Origin: Microtetraspora niveoalba
GTDB lineage: Bacteria; Actinomycetota; Actinomycetes; Streptosporangiales; Streptosporangiaceae
Direction of reading: 5' to 3'
Length of the DNA stretch: 64,000 bases
NCBI RefSeq assembly: GCF_001570405.1
Contig: NZ_BBYM01000028.1
Span: 1 to 64,000, forward strand
The position numbers were made by a program, and so were the translations under genes. Positions 42,920 to 51,522 of the stretch are shown here, one piece after another; position 1 is the first letter of the stretch; each line of letters starts with the position of its first letter. A model generated the notes under the pieces. The model was not told the origin of the DNA, did not search any database, and worked only from the letters and a program-made list of their open reading frames with translations.

Positions 42920-44713
42920 ATGGCTAAGGGTGGGTCCGAGGCGTCTTTGGGCAGCCGGTACGTGCTCCTCGACGAGATCGGTGCCGGTGGGATGGGCACG
43001 GTCTGGCGGGCGCGGCACCGGGAGACCGGAGAGGTCGTCGCGGTCAAGCTGCTGCGCGACGGTCTCAGCGGCGACGAGGACCTGGTCCTGCGGTTCGTGC
43101 AGGAGCGCAACGTCATGCGTACGCTGCGCCACCCCAACATCGTCGCGGTGCGCGACTTCGTCATCGAGGGCGAGCGCCTCGCCCTCGTGATGAACCTCGT
43201 CCGGGGCGGGGATCTGCGCGCCCTGTTGCGCAGCCGCGGCACGCTGCCCCCGGCCGAGGCGGCCCTGCTCATGGCCCAGGTCGCCGACGCGCTGGCGGCC
43301 GCGCACGCCCGGGGTGTCATCCATCGGGACATCAAGCCGGGGAACGTCCTGCTCGACGCGGCCACCGGGCAGGCGCGGCTCACCGACTTCGGCGTGGCCC
43401 GCATCGTCCACGGTCCGGGCCTCACCCAGACCACCTCGATCATCGGCACGCCCGCGTACCTCGCTCCCGAGGTGGCCGACGGCAGCGCCCCCACGACCGC
43501 CGTGGACGTCTACGCCGTCGGTCTGATCCTGTACGAGCTGCTCGCCGGGCGTCCGCCGTTCGTCGGCGACCACCCCATGGCCCTGCTCCGGCGGCACGCG
43601 ACGGCGATGCCCCGGCGGCTGCCCGGGATGCCGGACGTACTGTGGCCGATCATCTCCGCCTGCGCCGCGAAGGACCCCGCCCGGCGTCCGCCCGCCGACC
43701 AGGTGGCGGCGGCGCTGCACCGGGCGGCGCCGGCGCTGGCCGGGCTGCCCGCCCTCACCCCGGTCGCCAGGGAAGGCGATCCCTCCGCCACGTCAGAGAC
43801 CCTCCCCGCGAACAACCCCGCCGTGGACGCCCCGGCCGTGGACGCTCCGATCACGAGGGGGCCGAGCGCGGCCGCGGCCTCCTCTGCGGGACCGACCTCC
43901 CCTGGAAGCGCGGGCTCCGGTACGCCGGGCGAGCGGACCGTGGCCTCGGCGGCACGCGGGCGCTCGGGGAAACGGCTGATCGTCGCGGCGGCGACCGTCA
44001 CCGCGCTCGCGCTGACGACGGCCGCGGTGGCCGTCGTGGCCCCGTGGCGCGACTCCGAGGTGGGGGCCCAGGGCGACCCGGCCATCAGCGCGGAGCGGGC
44101 CGGCGCGACGGGCACGGCCGGTACCCCGTCCCCCACGCCGTCCGAGACGGCGAGCGGCTCACCCACGCCGCCCCGGAAGAGCCGGCCGGTCCGTACGCAC
44201 AGCCCGGCGCCCAGCGAGACGCGCCCGCCCGCGCGGCCCAGCCCGACGCGCCGGGTGCCGGACCGCACCCGTACACCCAGTCCCAAGCCGCCGGCGACCG
44301 TGGCGGCCGACCCGCCGGGTGAGGAGAAGGTCACGATCGATCCCGGAGGCCAGGAGTCCCAGCCGGCATGGCGGTGCCGTTCGTGGTTCTCCGTCAGCGC
44401 CGGCGTGGAGATGTCCCCCTGCATGGCCCTGGTGGGCGACGTCTTCCACCTGCTCGGCCGGGTCAGGGGGTCCAGCTCGGTCCGCTCGGACGTCCACGTC
44501 CAGCTCTACGACACCGACGCCGACACGAACGTGTCGCAGCCCTTCATCTGCTCGGGCGTCTCCCCCGCGAACGACGGCGCGATCGCCACCTGCGGCCCCT
44601 TCACCACCACGGCCCCGCGCAAGGGCGCCAAGCACGACGTCCGGCAACGGTGGAAGAAGACCGGGGCGTCCGCCTACAGCGGCGGCGTGGAGAGCCCCTG
44701 GACCCTCTGGTAG
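42920..44713 (+). CDS. PknB-type transmembrane Ser/Thr protein kinase
   Basis: 597 residues; start at ATG 42920 with GAGGGGGAAGG upstream. The kinase domain (about 13-275) has GAGGMGTVWRA, catalytic lysine K43 (VAVKLL), HRDIKPGNVLL (D137), TDFGVAR and GTPAYLAPE. A juxtamembrane Pro/Ala/Ser linker leads to one membrane helix (about 351-375). An extracellular Thr/Pro/Ser-rich stalk and a C-terminal globular domain of about 110 residues with four cysteines (WRCRSWF, SPCMALV, FICSG, TCGPF) follow. There are no PASTA repeats, so it is not the cell-division PknB itself. It begins only 60 nt after the HerA-like gene and may share its transcript. Confidence 0.92.
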   Translation: MAKGGSEASLGSRYVLLDEIGAGGMGTVWRARHRETGEVVAVKLLRDGLSGDEDLVLRFVQERNVMRTLRHPNIVAVRDFVIEGERLALVMNLVRGGDLRALLRSRGTLPPAEAALLMAQVADALAAAHARGVIHRDIKPGNVLLDAATGQARLTDFGVARIVHGPGLTQTTSIIGTPAYLAPEVADGSAPTTAVDVYAVGLILYELLAGRPPFVGDHPMALLRRHATAMPRRLPGMPDVLWPIISACAAKDPARRPPADQVAAALHRAAPALAGLPALTPVAREGDPSATSETLPANNPAVDAPAVDAPITRGPSAAAASSAGPTSPGSAGSGTPGERTVASAARGRSGKRLIVAAATVTALALTTAAVAVVAPWRDSEVGAQGDPAISAERAGATGTAGTPSPTPSETASGSPTPPRKSRPVRTHSPAPSETRPPARPSPTRRVPDRTRTPSPKPPATVAADPPGEEKVTIDPGGQESQPAWRCRSWFSVSAGVEMSPCMALVGDVFHLLGRVRGSSSVRSDVHVQLYDTDADTNVSQPFICSGVSPANDGAIATCGPFTTTAPRKGAKHDVRQRWKKTGASAYSGGVESPWTLW

Positions 44714-44718
44714 TCCGC

Positions 44719-44777
44719 GACCTGCGGATACGCAGTCCGTGGCTCACGGATACGTAGTGCGTGACCTGCGGATACGC
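44719..44777. repeat. Direct repeat after the kinase gene
   Basis: The 15-mer GACCTGCGGATACGC occurs at 44719-44733 and 44763-44777, with a partial copy (ACGGATACGTAG) between. It lies in the 190-nt gap between the kinase and the small HTH gene. No function is evident. Confidence 0.6.
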
Positions 44778-44886
44778 GACGGGACGCGGCATCGAGCGGG
44801 TCGTGCCGGGCCGTGCGGCGGTGATGGAGGGGCCGGACCCAAAAGTCCGGGTCGTCCCGATATGGCCAGCTTGATGATCTTCAAAG

Positions 44887-44903
44887 GACAACCTAAGGTT
44901 GTC
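44887..44903. promoter_or_regulatory. Perfect 17-nt palindrome before the HTH/zinc-finger gene
   Basis: GACAACCT-A-AGGTTGTC is a perfect dyad that ends 4 nt before the ATG at 44908 and covers its ribosome-binding site. It is very probably the operator of that gene. Its position suggests autoregulation or a block on translation initiation. Confidence 0.65.
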
Positions 44904-44907
44904 AGAC

Positions 44908-45312
44908 ATGGAGCCATCAGAATTACTCTCGAAGGCGCGGTCACGTTCGGTCGACCCGGCGGACCCCCTTGAGACCCTCTCGGCCGCGATCACCCTGGGC
45001 GAGGAGCTCAGCCGTGACACGGACGCCCTGCTCGACCTCGCCGTACGCGACGCCCGCGAGGCGGGCGCCTCCTGGACCGCAATAGGAGAGCGGTTCGGGT
45101 TCTCGAAGCAGGCCGCCAGAAAGCGCTTCTCCCCGCCCTTCGCCGGTCGCCATCTGGCGAACCGCCGGAAGAAGCGCGACGCCGCCTGCTCCTTCTGCCG
45201 GCAGACGCCCGGCCCCCGCAACCACATGGTTCACGGCGAGGCCGGCCGGATCTGCGACGCCTGCGTGGCACTGGCCAGCGACATCGTGGCCGACCTCGCC
45301 AAGCGCCGATAG
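44908..45312 (+). CDS. HTH protein with ClpX-type C4 zinc finger
   Basis: 134 residues. The N-terminal half (about 25-80) contains a helix-turn-helix-like segment, SWTAIGERFGFSKQAARKRF. The C-terminal half has CSFC (C94, C97) and CDAC (C116, C119) spaced as in the zinc-binding domain at the N-terminus of ClpX, with the intervening GEAGRI. It contains no AAA domain. A regulator that borrows a ClpX-type dimerisation finger, perhaps to interact with ClpX/ClpP or simply to dimerise, is the natural reading, but this is inference. A TTG at 44899 would lengthen it by three residues. The 17-nt palindrome upstream suggests autoregulation. Confidence 0.8.
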   Translation: MEPSELLSKARSRSVDPADPLETLSAAITLGEELSRDTDALLDLAVRDAREAGASWTAIGERFGFSKQAARKRFSPPFAGRHLANRRKKRDAACSFCRQTPGPRNHMVHGEAGRICDACVALASDIVADLAKRR

Positions 45313-45344
45313 GCCGCGCCCCGGCAGGGGAGAGCGGAACACCA

Positions 45345-45382
45345 GGAGGCCGGGCCCGGGAGCGAACCCGGACCCGGCCTCC
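45345..45382. terminator. Bidirectional hairpin between convergent genes
   Basis: A 16-bp stem with a single mismatch (45345-45360 with 45367-45382) closes a 6-nt loop. It lies between the HTH/zinc-finger gene and kynU, which converge. No T-tract. Confidence 0.7.
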
Positions 45383-45421
45383 GCCCCGCCCAGCACATAT
45401 CACGACAAACCGGATGACCGG

Positions 45422-46645
45422 TCAGGTCACGGTCAGCCGCCGCTGGTAGCGCTCGTCCCGCCACAGCTCCTTGTCGAGCACCTCCGCCAGCGCCGTCGCC
45501 GCGTCGTACACGTCCACGTAGCGCAGGTACAGCGGCGCGAAGCCGAACCGCATGATCTCCGGATCGCGGTAGTCGCCCACGATGCCCTTGTCGATGAGGG
45601 CCCGCACCACCGGATAGCCGTCCGCGTGCCGGTAGCTCACCTGGCTGCCGCGCCGCTCCGGGTCGCGCGGCGTGACGAGGGTCAGATCGGGCCGCAGCTC
45701 GTCGATCAGGTCGATGAACAGCGTGGTCAGGGCCAGGCTCTTGGCCCTGATCTGCCCCATGTCGACGGTCTCCCAGATGTCCAGCGACGCGTTCAGCGCG
45801 CTGTAGGAGAGCACGGGCGGGCTGCCCGTGGCGAAGCGACGCACCCCGTCGGCCGGCCGGTAGTCCGGCTCGAACGCGAACGGCGCGGCGTGCCCGTGCC
45901 ATCCCGACACCACGTTGTGCGCGGCGTCCTGGTGCCGCTCGGCCACGTAGAGGTACGCGGGCGCGCCCGGCCCGCCGTTGAGGTACTTGTAGGTGCAGCC
46001 GACGGCGAAGTCCACGCCGGCGGCGCGCAGGTCCACGGGCACGGCCCCGGCGCTGTGGCAGAGGTCCCAGATCATCAACGCCCCCGCGGCGTGCACCTGG
46101 GCGGTGACGGCGTCCATGTCGCGCAGTTCGCCGGTCCGGTAGTCCACGTGGCTGAGCAGCACCGCGGCCACGTCGTCGCCCAGCGCCTCGTCGAGCGACC
46201 CGATGTCCCTGATCTCGTACGAGCCGAGCGCCCTGGCGACCCCCTCGACGACGTACCGGTCGGTGGGGAAGTTCTGCAGGTCGGAGACGATCACGCGGCG
46301 GCCGGGGCGGAGCGGCAGCGCGGCGGCCATGACCTTGAAGATGTTCGCCGACGTGGAGTCGCCCGCGAGGACGCTGCCCGGCCCGGCGCCGATCAGCCGC
46401 GCCAGCCGGTCTCCGGTGGTCTGCGGCAGGTCCCACCAGCCCGCGGTGTTCCAGCTCGCGCCGAGGTCGCGACCCCACTCGGTCTCCACGGTGTGCGCCA
46501 CCTTGGCCGCCGTACGCCGGGGAAGCGCGCCCAGGGAGTTGCCGAGCAGGTACGTGACCCCGCCGGGAAGGGTGAACTCCTCCCGCAGCTCACGCAGCGG
46601 GTCCTCACTGTCGAGGGCGTAACAGTCGGCACGGCTGATAGCCAC
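45422..46645 (-). CDS. kynU: Kynureninase
   Basis: 407 residues; PLP-dependent aspartate-aminotransferase fold. It hydrolyses kynurenine or 3-hydroxykynurenine to anthranilate or 3-hydroxyanthranilate plus alanine. The start is a GTG with AAGGAG 8 nt upstream. Visible landmarks are YLLGNSLGALPR, DSTSANIFK, a PLP-binding Asp-x-x-His in WDLCHSAG, the Schiff-base lysine K220 in CTYKYLNGGPGAP and the C-terminal FGFAPLYLRY. No other kynurenine-pathway gene is adjacent, so catabolism or a secondary-metabolite supply route cannot be told apart here. Confidence 0.93.
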   Translation of the reverse strand: MAISRADCYALDSEDPLRELREEFTLPGGVTYLLGNSLGALPRRTAAKVAHTVETEWGRDLGASWNTAGWWDLPQTTGDRLARLIGAGPGSVLAGDSTSANIFKVMAAALPLRPGRRVIVSDLQNFPTDRYVVEGVARALGSYEIRDIGSLDEALGDDVAAVLLSHVDYRTGELRDMDAVTAQVHAAGALMIWDLCHSAGAVPVDLRAAGVDFAVGCTYKYLNGGPGAPAYLYVAERHQDAAHNVVSGWHGHAAPFAFEPDYRPADGVRRFATGSPPVLSYSALNASLDIWETVDMGQIRAKSLALTTLFIDLIDELRPDLTLVTPRDPERRGSQVSYRHADGYPVVRALIDKGIVGDYRDPEIMRFGFAPLYLRYVDVYDAATALAEVLDKELWRDERYQRRLTVT

Positions 46646-46791
46646 GATCTGAACTCCTTTGTTCGGTAGTCATTTCCTGAAATACCGCCAAATGTGCCCT
46701 GACACACAGGGAGACGTCCAGACTTCTCCCGCCGGGCCCGACCCGCACGGGACCATGGCCGGGTGGCCACGATCCCGTCACCACCCACACA

Positions 46792-47343
46792 ATGTCCGCC
46801 ATGGTTCTCGTATGGCGCATGTGGGGTCACGTCATCCTGAGCGCCGTCCTGGCGATCCCGGTCGCGGTGCTCGCGGCCCGCCTGCTCGCGCGCCGGAGGG
46901 CCGCCCTGGGCCACCCCCACCCGGCCCGTACGGCGTACGCGGACATCGCCATGATCGTCGCAACCCTCCCCTGGCTGTGGATGGTCCTCACCCCGGGAAG
47001 CGGCACGGAGGGCGTGAACCTCGTCCCCTTCCGCGACCTGGCCGCCGTACTCCGGGCGCCCGCCGCGACCGCGATCGTGCAGGTCGGAGGCAACCTCCTG
47101 GTGTTCGCGGCGCTCGGCGCGCTGCTGCCGGTCAGGTCCGCGCGGTTCGCCCGGCTGTGGAGTGTGGCCCTCGTGGCCGCCGCCGCCTCCGTCACCGTCG
47201 AGGCCCTCCAGTTCGGCCTGCGCCTGCACCGGGTGTCGTCGATCGACGACGTGCTGCTCAACACGGCGGGAGCCGTACTGGCCGCGATCATGACGCTGCG
47301 TTGGCACGCGGCCCGCACGGCGGCGCGGACCGTTCCACGGTAA
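46792..47343 (+). CDS. VanZ-like membrane protein
   Basis: 183 residues with four or five membrane helices. The VanZ-family pattern is seen in TPGSGTEGVNLVPFRDL after helix 2, then GGNLLVFAALGALLPV and the C-terminal EALQFGLRLHRVSSIDDVLLNTAGA. The original VanZ lowers teicoplanin susceptibility; most actinomycete homologues are uncharacterised. The start at ATG 46792 has no clear ribosome-binding site, and ATG 46801 is equally possible. It is divergent from kynU. Confidence 0.88.
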   Translation: MSAMVLVWRMWGHVILSAVLAIPVAVLAARLLARRRAALGHPHPARTAYADIAMIVATLPWLWMVLTPGSGTEGVNLVPFRDLAAVLRAPAATAIVQVGGNLLVFAALGALLPVRSARFARLWSVALVAAAASVTVEALQFGLRLHRVSSIDDVLLNTAGAVLAAIMTLRWHAARTAARTVPR

Positions 47344-47494
47344 CCGGCAGCGATAAACCCTGGAGATCGTCACACAGGCACGATCCGCTCAAAATAAGCA
47401 CCGGGCCAACGTCATTTCCTGTGCGATCGTGGACAAGACGGGGCAAGTTCTCTGAAGACGCTAACCCCCCGTTGGTGACAGAGGGTGATCAAAC

Positions 47495-48247
47495 GTGACG
47501 GAAAGCCCGGTGCATCACGAACTCCCGATCTATCGGCGCATCGCCGACAGGTTACGCGGCAGGATCCTGTCCGGCGATCTGCGTGACGGAGATCGGCTAC
47601 CGGGCGAGAACGCGCTGATGGCCGAGTACGGCGTCGCCCGCGCGACGGCCCGCCAGGCCCTCGCCGTGCTCATCAACGAGGGCCTGGCCGTCCCCCGGCG
47701 CGGCTCCGGCGTGTACGTGCGATTGTTCCGCCCGATCCGCAGGCACGGCTCGCGACGGCTCTCCCGCGAACAGTGGGCGGAGGGCCGGGCCATCTGGGAC
47801 GCGGACACCCACGGACGCGCCTACACGGTCGACCAGGTCGAGATCCGGCGGGAACCGGCCGACGAGGAGGTCGCTCGTGTCCTGGGCACCGGCGAGGTGT
47901 GGGTGCGCCGCCGGCGCTATCTCGTGGACGGCCGGCCGGTGCAGCTCGCCGGCTCGCACTTCCCCGCCGAGCTGGTCGAGGGGACGGCGGTCGTGCTGCC
48001 CGACACCGGCCCCGGCGGTGTGTACGCCCGGCTGGGCGACCTCGGTCACTCCCCGGCGCACTTCACGGAAGAGCTGCGCGCCCGGATGCCCCACCCGCGC
48101 GAGGCGGAGCTGCTCGGCCTGCCCGCGGGCACCCCCGTCATCGCCATCGCACGTACGGCTTACACCGCGGAGGGCCGCCCGGTCGAGCACAACGAGATGA
48201 TCCTCGACGCCGCCTCGTACGTACTCCAGTACGACTTCGACGCATAG
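47495..48247 (+). CDS. GntR-family regulator, HutC/UTRA type
   Basis: 250 residues from a GTG preceded by GAGGGTGATC. The N-terminal winged helix reads IADRLRGRILSGDLRDGDRL, ARATARQALAVLINEG and PRRGSGVYV. The UTRA effector domain (about 95-245) ends LDAASYVLQYDF. The adjoining genes give no hint of the ligand. A partial dyad (GCACGATC and GATCGTG) lies within the 151-nt upstream gap and may be an operator. Confidence 0.9.
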   Translation: MTESPVHHELPIYRRIADRLRGRILSGDLRDGDRLPGENALMAEYGVARATARQALAVLINEGLAVPRRGSGVYVRLFRPIRRHGSRRLSREQWAEGRAIWDADTHGRAYTVDQVEIRREPADEEVARVLGTGEVWVRRRRYLVDGRPVQLAGSHFPAELVEGTAVVLPDTGPGGVYARLGDLGHSPAHFTEELRARMPHPREAELLGLPAGTPVIAIARTAYTAEGRPVEHNEMILDAASYVLQYDFDA

Positions 48248-48398
48248 GTCAAGCAGGCGACCGGCGATAGGTTGACCTGACCATACCGATCATTGATTTC
48301 TCTAGAGATGTCCCCCACCTTGAGTGGTAGAGGTCAAGCCGCCTCCGGCGCCCCAACACCCCAGGACGACCCGGACGCGGCAGGGCCCGGCCACGAGC

Positions 48399-48437
48399 GC
48401 GGAAGCCTCCGACCCTATCGGGGGCGGAGGCTTCCGC
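48399..48437. terminator. Bidirectional hairpin terminator
   Basis: A perfect 13-bp stem (48399-48411 with 48425-48437) and 13-nt loop lie between the convergent GntR and DivIVA-like genes. The remainder of the 287-nt gap (48248-48534) shows no gene. Confidence 0.72.
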
Positions 48438-48534
48438 ATCCTTGATCCCCCGTGGGGGCGTCGCCACTGGTGCCATCCCAACGGCGCCTCCACGGGCACC
48501 AGACGCGCCACCGCCGGCGGCCACCGGTCGGCGG

Positions 48535-49551
48535 CTACTGGTGGTGGGCGGGCCGGCCGTTCTGCTGCTCGTTCTGCACCCGGACCACGGCGACGTCCGT
48601 GGTGACGTCGGTGTCCTGTCCGGGCGGCGTGGGGCCGCCCTCGGCCTGGCCGATCACGTCCTCCACGATGACCCGGATGTCCTCGTCGTCATCGGCGGCG
48701 GCCTCGGCGGGCGCGAGCTCGAGCGGCTGGGGGGCGGCGTGCGGGGCCGGCGGCAGCACCGCGGCCTCGTCGATCAGGGGGCCGGCGGCGCTCTCCCGGT
48801 GGATCAGGTCGCCCAGGACCGACCCGATCTCCCCCAACCTGCGCATCACCTCGGCGTGCGTGTCGGTCAGGTACGCCACCCGGCGGCCGGTGTGCTCGTC
48901 CAGCGCGGCGACCCGCTGCTGGGCGGCGGTCAGCGTCGAGTGGGCCTCGGCGCGGGCGTCGCCGACCAGCTTCTCCGCCTCCAGCCGGGCGACGGTGAGC
49001 TGCCGGTCCGCCTCGGCGCGCGCGGAGCGCAGCGTGTCCTCGGCCTCGGCGCGCGCCGTGCCGAGGGTCTCCTCGGCGTCCGCTCCGGCCTGGGCGAGCA
49101 GCCGCTCCGCGGCGCTGGTCGCGTCGGCCACCCGGCGCTCGGCCTCCTCCTGGGCGGCGGCCCGGATCGAGTCGGCCTGCTCCCGCGCGGTGGCGATCAT
49201 CCGGTCGGCCTCGTTCGCGGCCTGCTCGCGCAACCTGGTGGCCTCCGACTGGGAGGCCTCCTTGTTGGCCGCCGCCTCCTCGTGCGCCAGCTTGAGTATC
49301 TGGCTCAGCCGCTCGCCCAGCTCGTCGGGGTTCTGCGGGGCCTCCGACAGCCTGCGGCGCGCCTCGGACAGCTCGGCCCGGCTCTGCTCGGCCTGGTCGA
49401 TGGTCCGCGCCAGCCGCTCCTCAAGGTCCCTGATCTGGTTCCGGGTCCTGATCATGTAGTCATGGACCTGACGGCGGCTGTATCCGCGCATCACGACTTC
49501 GAAGGAGTCGTCACTCAGGAGGTCGGGGAAGTTCTCGGTCTGATTCGTCAT
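48535..49551 (-). CDS. DivIVA/Wag31-like coiled-coil protein
   Basis: 338 residues from ATG 49551. The N-terminus (FEVVMRGYSRRQVHDYMIRT) matches the DivIVA domain that binds curved membrane. It is followed by a long heptad coiled coil (about 45-255) rich in Ala, Glu and Arg with ATPase-b-subunit-like repeats (AEAEDTLRSARAEADR). The C-terminal 80 residues are Pro/Ala/Asp-rich and disordered. Such proteins organise polar growth or cell division in actinomycetes; this is probably an accessory DivIVA-type (FilP/Scy-like) protein rather than the essential Wag31, which lies in the ftsZ cluster. Confidence 0.85.
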   Translation of the reverse strand: MTNQTENFPDLLSDDSFEVVMRGYSRRQVHDYMIRTRNQIRDLEERLARTIDQAEQSRAELSEARRRLSEAPQNPDELGERLSQILKLAHEEAAANKEASQSEATRLREQAANEADRMIATAREQADSIRAAAQEEAERRVADATSAAERLLAQAGADAEETLGTARAEAEDTLRSARAEADRQLTVARLEAEKLVGDARAEAHSTLTAAQQRVAALDEHTGRRVAYLTDTHAEVMRRLGEIGSVLGDLIHRESAAGPLIDEAAVLPPAPHAAPQPLELAPAEAAADDDEDIRVIVEDVIGQAEGGPTPPGQDTDVTTDVAVVRVQNEQQNGRPAHHQ

Positions 49552-49881
49552 TGACAAGCCCTGGGGTTGGGAATTGAGGCGGTAACGCACGTCAGGACAT
49601 GACTTTCCTGCTATCCGCCCTACCTCGCAACCCGAATGCCCGACCTCGCGCCCCGGCGCGCGCTCCCGGCCGCCCCGCGCCACACCCATGAAGACCCCAT
49701 GAAGCCCCCCGGTAAGACGCCGCGAAGCCCCGGCACCCGCGTTCCCGGCCCCGTCATGAAGACCCCATGAAGCCCCCGCCCCCCCGCGTTCCCGGCCCGT
49801 ACCGCGCCCGGGAAGGCCCGTGACAGCACGGAACGCCCCTCCCCGCCGAGCCGGCGGCCGGGCCCGTGGGATCATGACGCC
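49552..49881. repeat. 330-nt divergent intergenic region with a duplicated segment
   Basis: No gene is supported. The segment CATGAAGACCCCATGAAGCC with its C-run occurs at 49687-49710 and again at 49755-49777, and each copy is followed by CCCGCGTTCCCGGCCC. This makes a 68-nt imperfect tandem duplication. The short unit CATGAAG is itself doubled inside each copy. It lies between the DivIVA-like gene and the gamma-carbonic anhydrase gene and should include both promoters. Confidence 0.65.
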
Positions 49882-50415
49882 ATGCCGTACATCGCTGCTC
49901 TGGACGACGACGCCACCCCCGACCTGCACCCCGACTCCTGGGTCGCGCCCGGCGCGGTGATCGTCGGCCGGGTACGGCTCGGCCGCGGGTCGAGCGTCTG
50001 GTACGGCTCGGTGCTGCGCGGCGACGACGAGCGGATCGAGATCGGCGCCGAGTGCAACGTCCAGGACCTGTGCTGCCTGCACGCCGACCCCGGCCAGCCC
50101 GCGATCCTGGAGGACCGGGTGAGCCTCGGGCACAAGGCGATGGTCCACGGCGCCCACGTCGAGACGGGCGCGCTCGTCGGCATCGGCGCCGTCGTCCTCG
50201 GCGGCGCGCGGATCGGCGCCGGGACGCTGGTCGCGGCGGGCGCGGTGGTCACGCCCGGCGCGGTCGTCCCGGCGGGAGTGCTGGTCGCGGGTGTGCCCGC
50301 CCGGGTCGTGCGGGAGCTGACCGACGCCGACCGCGCCTCGTTCGCCCGTACGCCGGACAATTACATGGCCAAGGCGCGCCGCCACGCCGCGGCCGCCCCG
50401 CTCGCCTCGCAGTGA
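49882..50415 (+). CDS. Gamma-carbonic anhydrase family protein (left-handed beta-helix)
   Basis: 177 residues built from hexapeptide repeats (VAPGAVIVGRVRLGRGSSVW, IGAVVLGGARIGAGTLVAAG, GAVVTPGAVVPAG). The family core is seen as SVWYGSVLRGD, NVQDLCCLH and GHKAMVHGAHV, giving the three zinc-binding histidines. The usual role is reversible hydration of CO2 or, in PaaY/CaiE-like members, thioester hydrolysis. No neighbour points to a pathway. Confidence 0.9.
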   Translation: MPYIAALDDDATPDLHPDSWVAPGAVIVGRVRLGRGSSVWYGSVLRGDDERIEIGAECNVQDLCCLHADPGQPAILEDRVSLGHKAMVHGAHVETGALVGIGAVVLGGARIGAGTLVAAGAVVTPGAVVPAGVLVAGVPARVVRELTDADRASFARTPDNYMAKARRHAAAAPLASQ

Positions 50416-50435
50416 GGGCGCCCCGCAGCGGGTGA

Positions 50436-51431
50436 TCACCTGGGGATGGCGGTGAACGCCTCCGTGACGACCTCGGTGAACGTGTGCACGAACGCCTGGG
50501 TGTAGCCGCCGTCGAGGGTCCCGGTGAACGTGCCGGCCAGCGGCCGGTGGTCGGACAGCTCGGGATTCGTGTCGATCACCTCCGCCCCGGCGTTCCGGTA
50601 GTCCTCCTGGCTGGCGAAGATGTAGTCGATCTTCCGGCCGCCCCTCGTGGTCGGGCTGCCGCCCCGGCTCTGGCGGCCCGCCGGCCCCGCGTCCGCCTCC
50701 GTGAAGCCCCCCGTGCCGAGAGCGGGGCCGTACACCTTGGTCAGCTCGGGGTGCTCGGGCAGGCGGTTGAAGTCGCCGCCGAGGATGACCGGCGCGTTCC
50801 CCGCCCACTCGCCGATCCGCCCGGTGACCTGCGTGGGGGATTCGAGGGCCGAGATGTGCGTCACGCAGCCGACGGCGTACTCCATGCCGATCACCGAGCG
50901 CGCGCACAGCACGCCGCGCCTGTGCACGGACGCCGTCGGGTCGGCGTCCGGGTTGTCGATGACCAGCCTCCGGCGCATCGGAGACCCCACGACGCCGTTC
51001 TTGAAGGCCAGCGCGATGCCGGCGGTCCTGCCGTTGGGCGCGGTCGTGCGGTCGGTCATGTCACCCCAGATCTGGCGGCAGTTGGCCGACCTGCCGAGGC
51101 CGTACCAGACGAAGTCGTAGTCGGGCAGCTCCCGCTGCAGCAGGTCGACCTGGGCGTAGCACATCTCGGTGAAGGACGCGACGTCCACGTCCCTGCTCCT
51201 GATCAGCGCGGAGACCTGGGGCGCCCAGACGCGCCGTCGCTCCGGGATGAGGTCCTCGGCGCACGTGTTCCGCTTGTTGTTGCCCCCGCACAGGTTGAAG
51301 GTGAGAGCGTTCACCCGGTACGACAGCGGGTCGTCGTCGGCCACCGCCCCGGTGGATCCGACGAGCGGTGAGGCGAGCAGGACTCCGGAGACGATGACCC
51401 TCGCCATGTGACGCCGACGCGCACCGATCAT
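50436..51431 (-). CDS. Secreted endonuclease/exonuclease/phosphatase-fold protein
   Basis: 331 residues from ATG 51431; ATG 51407 is an alternative. The signal peptide is basic, then VIVSGVLLASPLVGS, with cleavage near AVADDD. The EEP fold is recognised from ALTFNLCGG, SFTEMC, VILGGDFNRLPEH (metal and catalytic residues) and ELSDHRPLAGTF. Members hydrolyse phosphodiesters, for example nucleases, sphingomyelinases or inositol phosphatases; the substrate is not predictable. It is convergent with the carbonic-anhydrase gene. Confidence 0.88.
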   Translation of the reverse strand: MIGARRRHMARVIVSGVLLASPLVGSTGAVADDDPLSYRVNALTFNLCGGNNKRNTCAEDLIPERRRVWAPQVSALIRSRDVDVASFTEMCYAQVDLLQRELPDYDFVWYGLGRSANCRQIWGDMTDRTTAPNGRTAGIALAFKNGVVGSPMRRRLVIDNPDADPTASVHRRGVLCARSVIGMEYAVGCVTHISALESPTQVTGRIGEWAGNAPVILGGDFNRLPEHPELTKVYGPALGTGGFTEADAGPAGRQSRGGSPTTRGGRKIDYIFASQEDYRNAGAEVIDTNPELSDHRPLAGTFTGTLDGGYTQAFVHTFTEVVTEAFTAIPR

Positions 51432-51522
51432 GTATCTCACTCTCCACAATCAATCGACTACTCAGCGTAGCAAACGTGATCATACTAGCGAGACGTGGAT
51501 AGATAGCGGCAAAAAGGACGTC

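Noticed and set aside
41384-43720. 778-codon minus-strand open frame across the ATPase-kinase junction
   Set aside because: Shadow of two well-supported plus-strand genes; no motif and no ribosome-binding site.
48249-48524. Short minus-strand frame downstream of the GntR gene
   Set aside because: It runs through the hairpin terminator and has no ribosome-binding site or plausible protein composition.
49620-49829. Small minus-strand frame in the repeated spacer encoding GLHGVFM- and GGFMGSSW-like peptides
   Set aside because: The peptides only reflect the nucleotide duplication; there is no start signal or codon bias.
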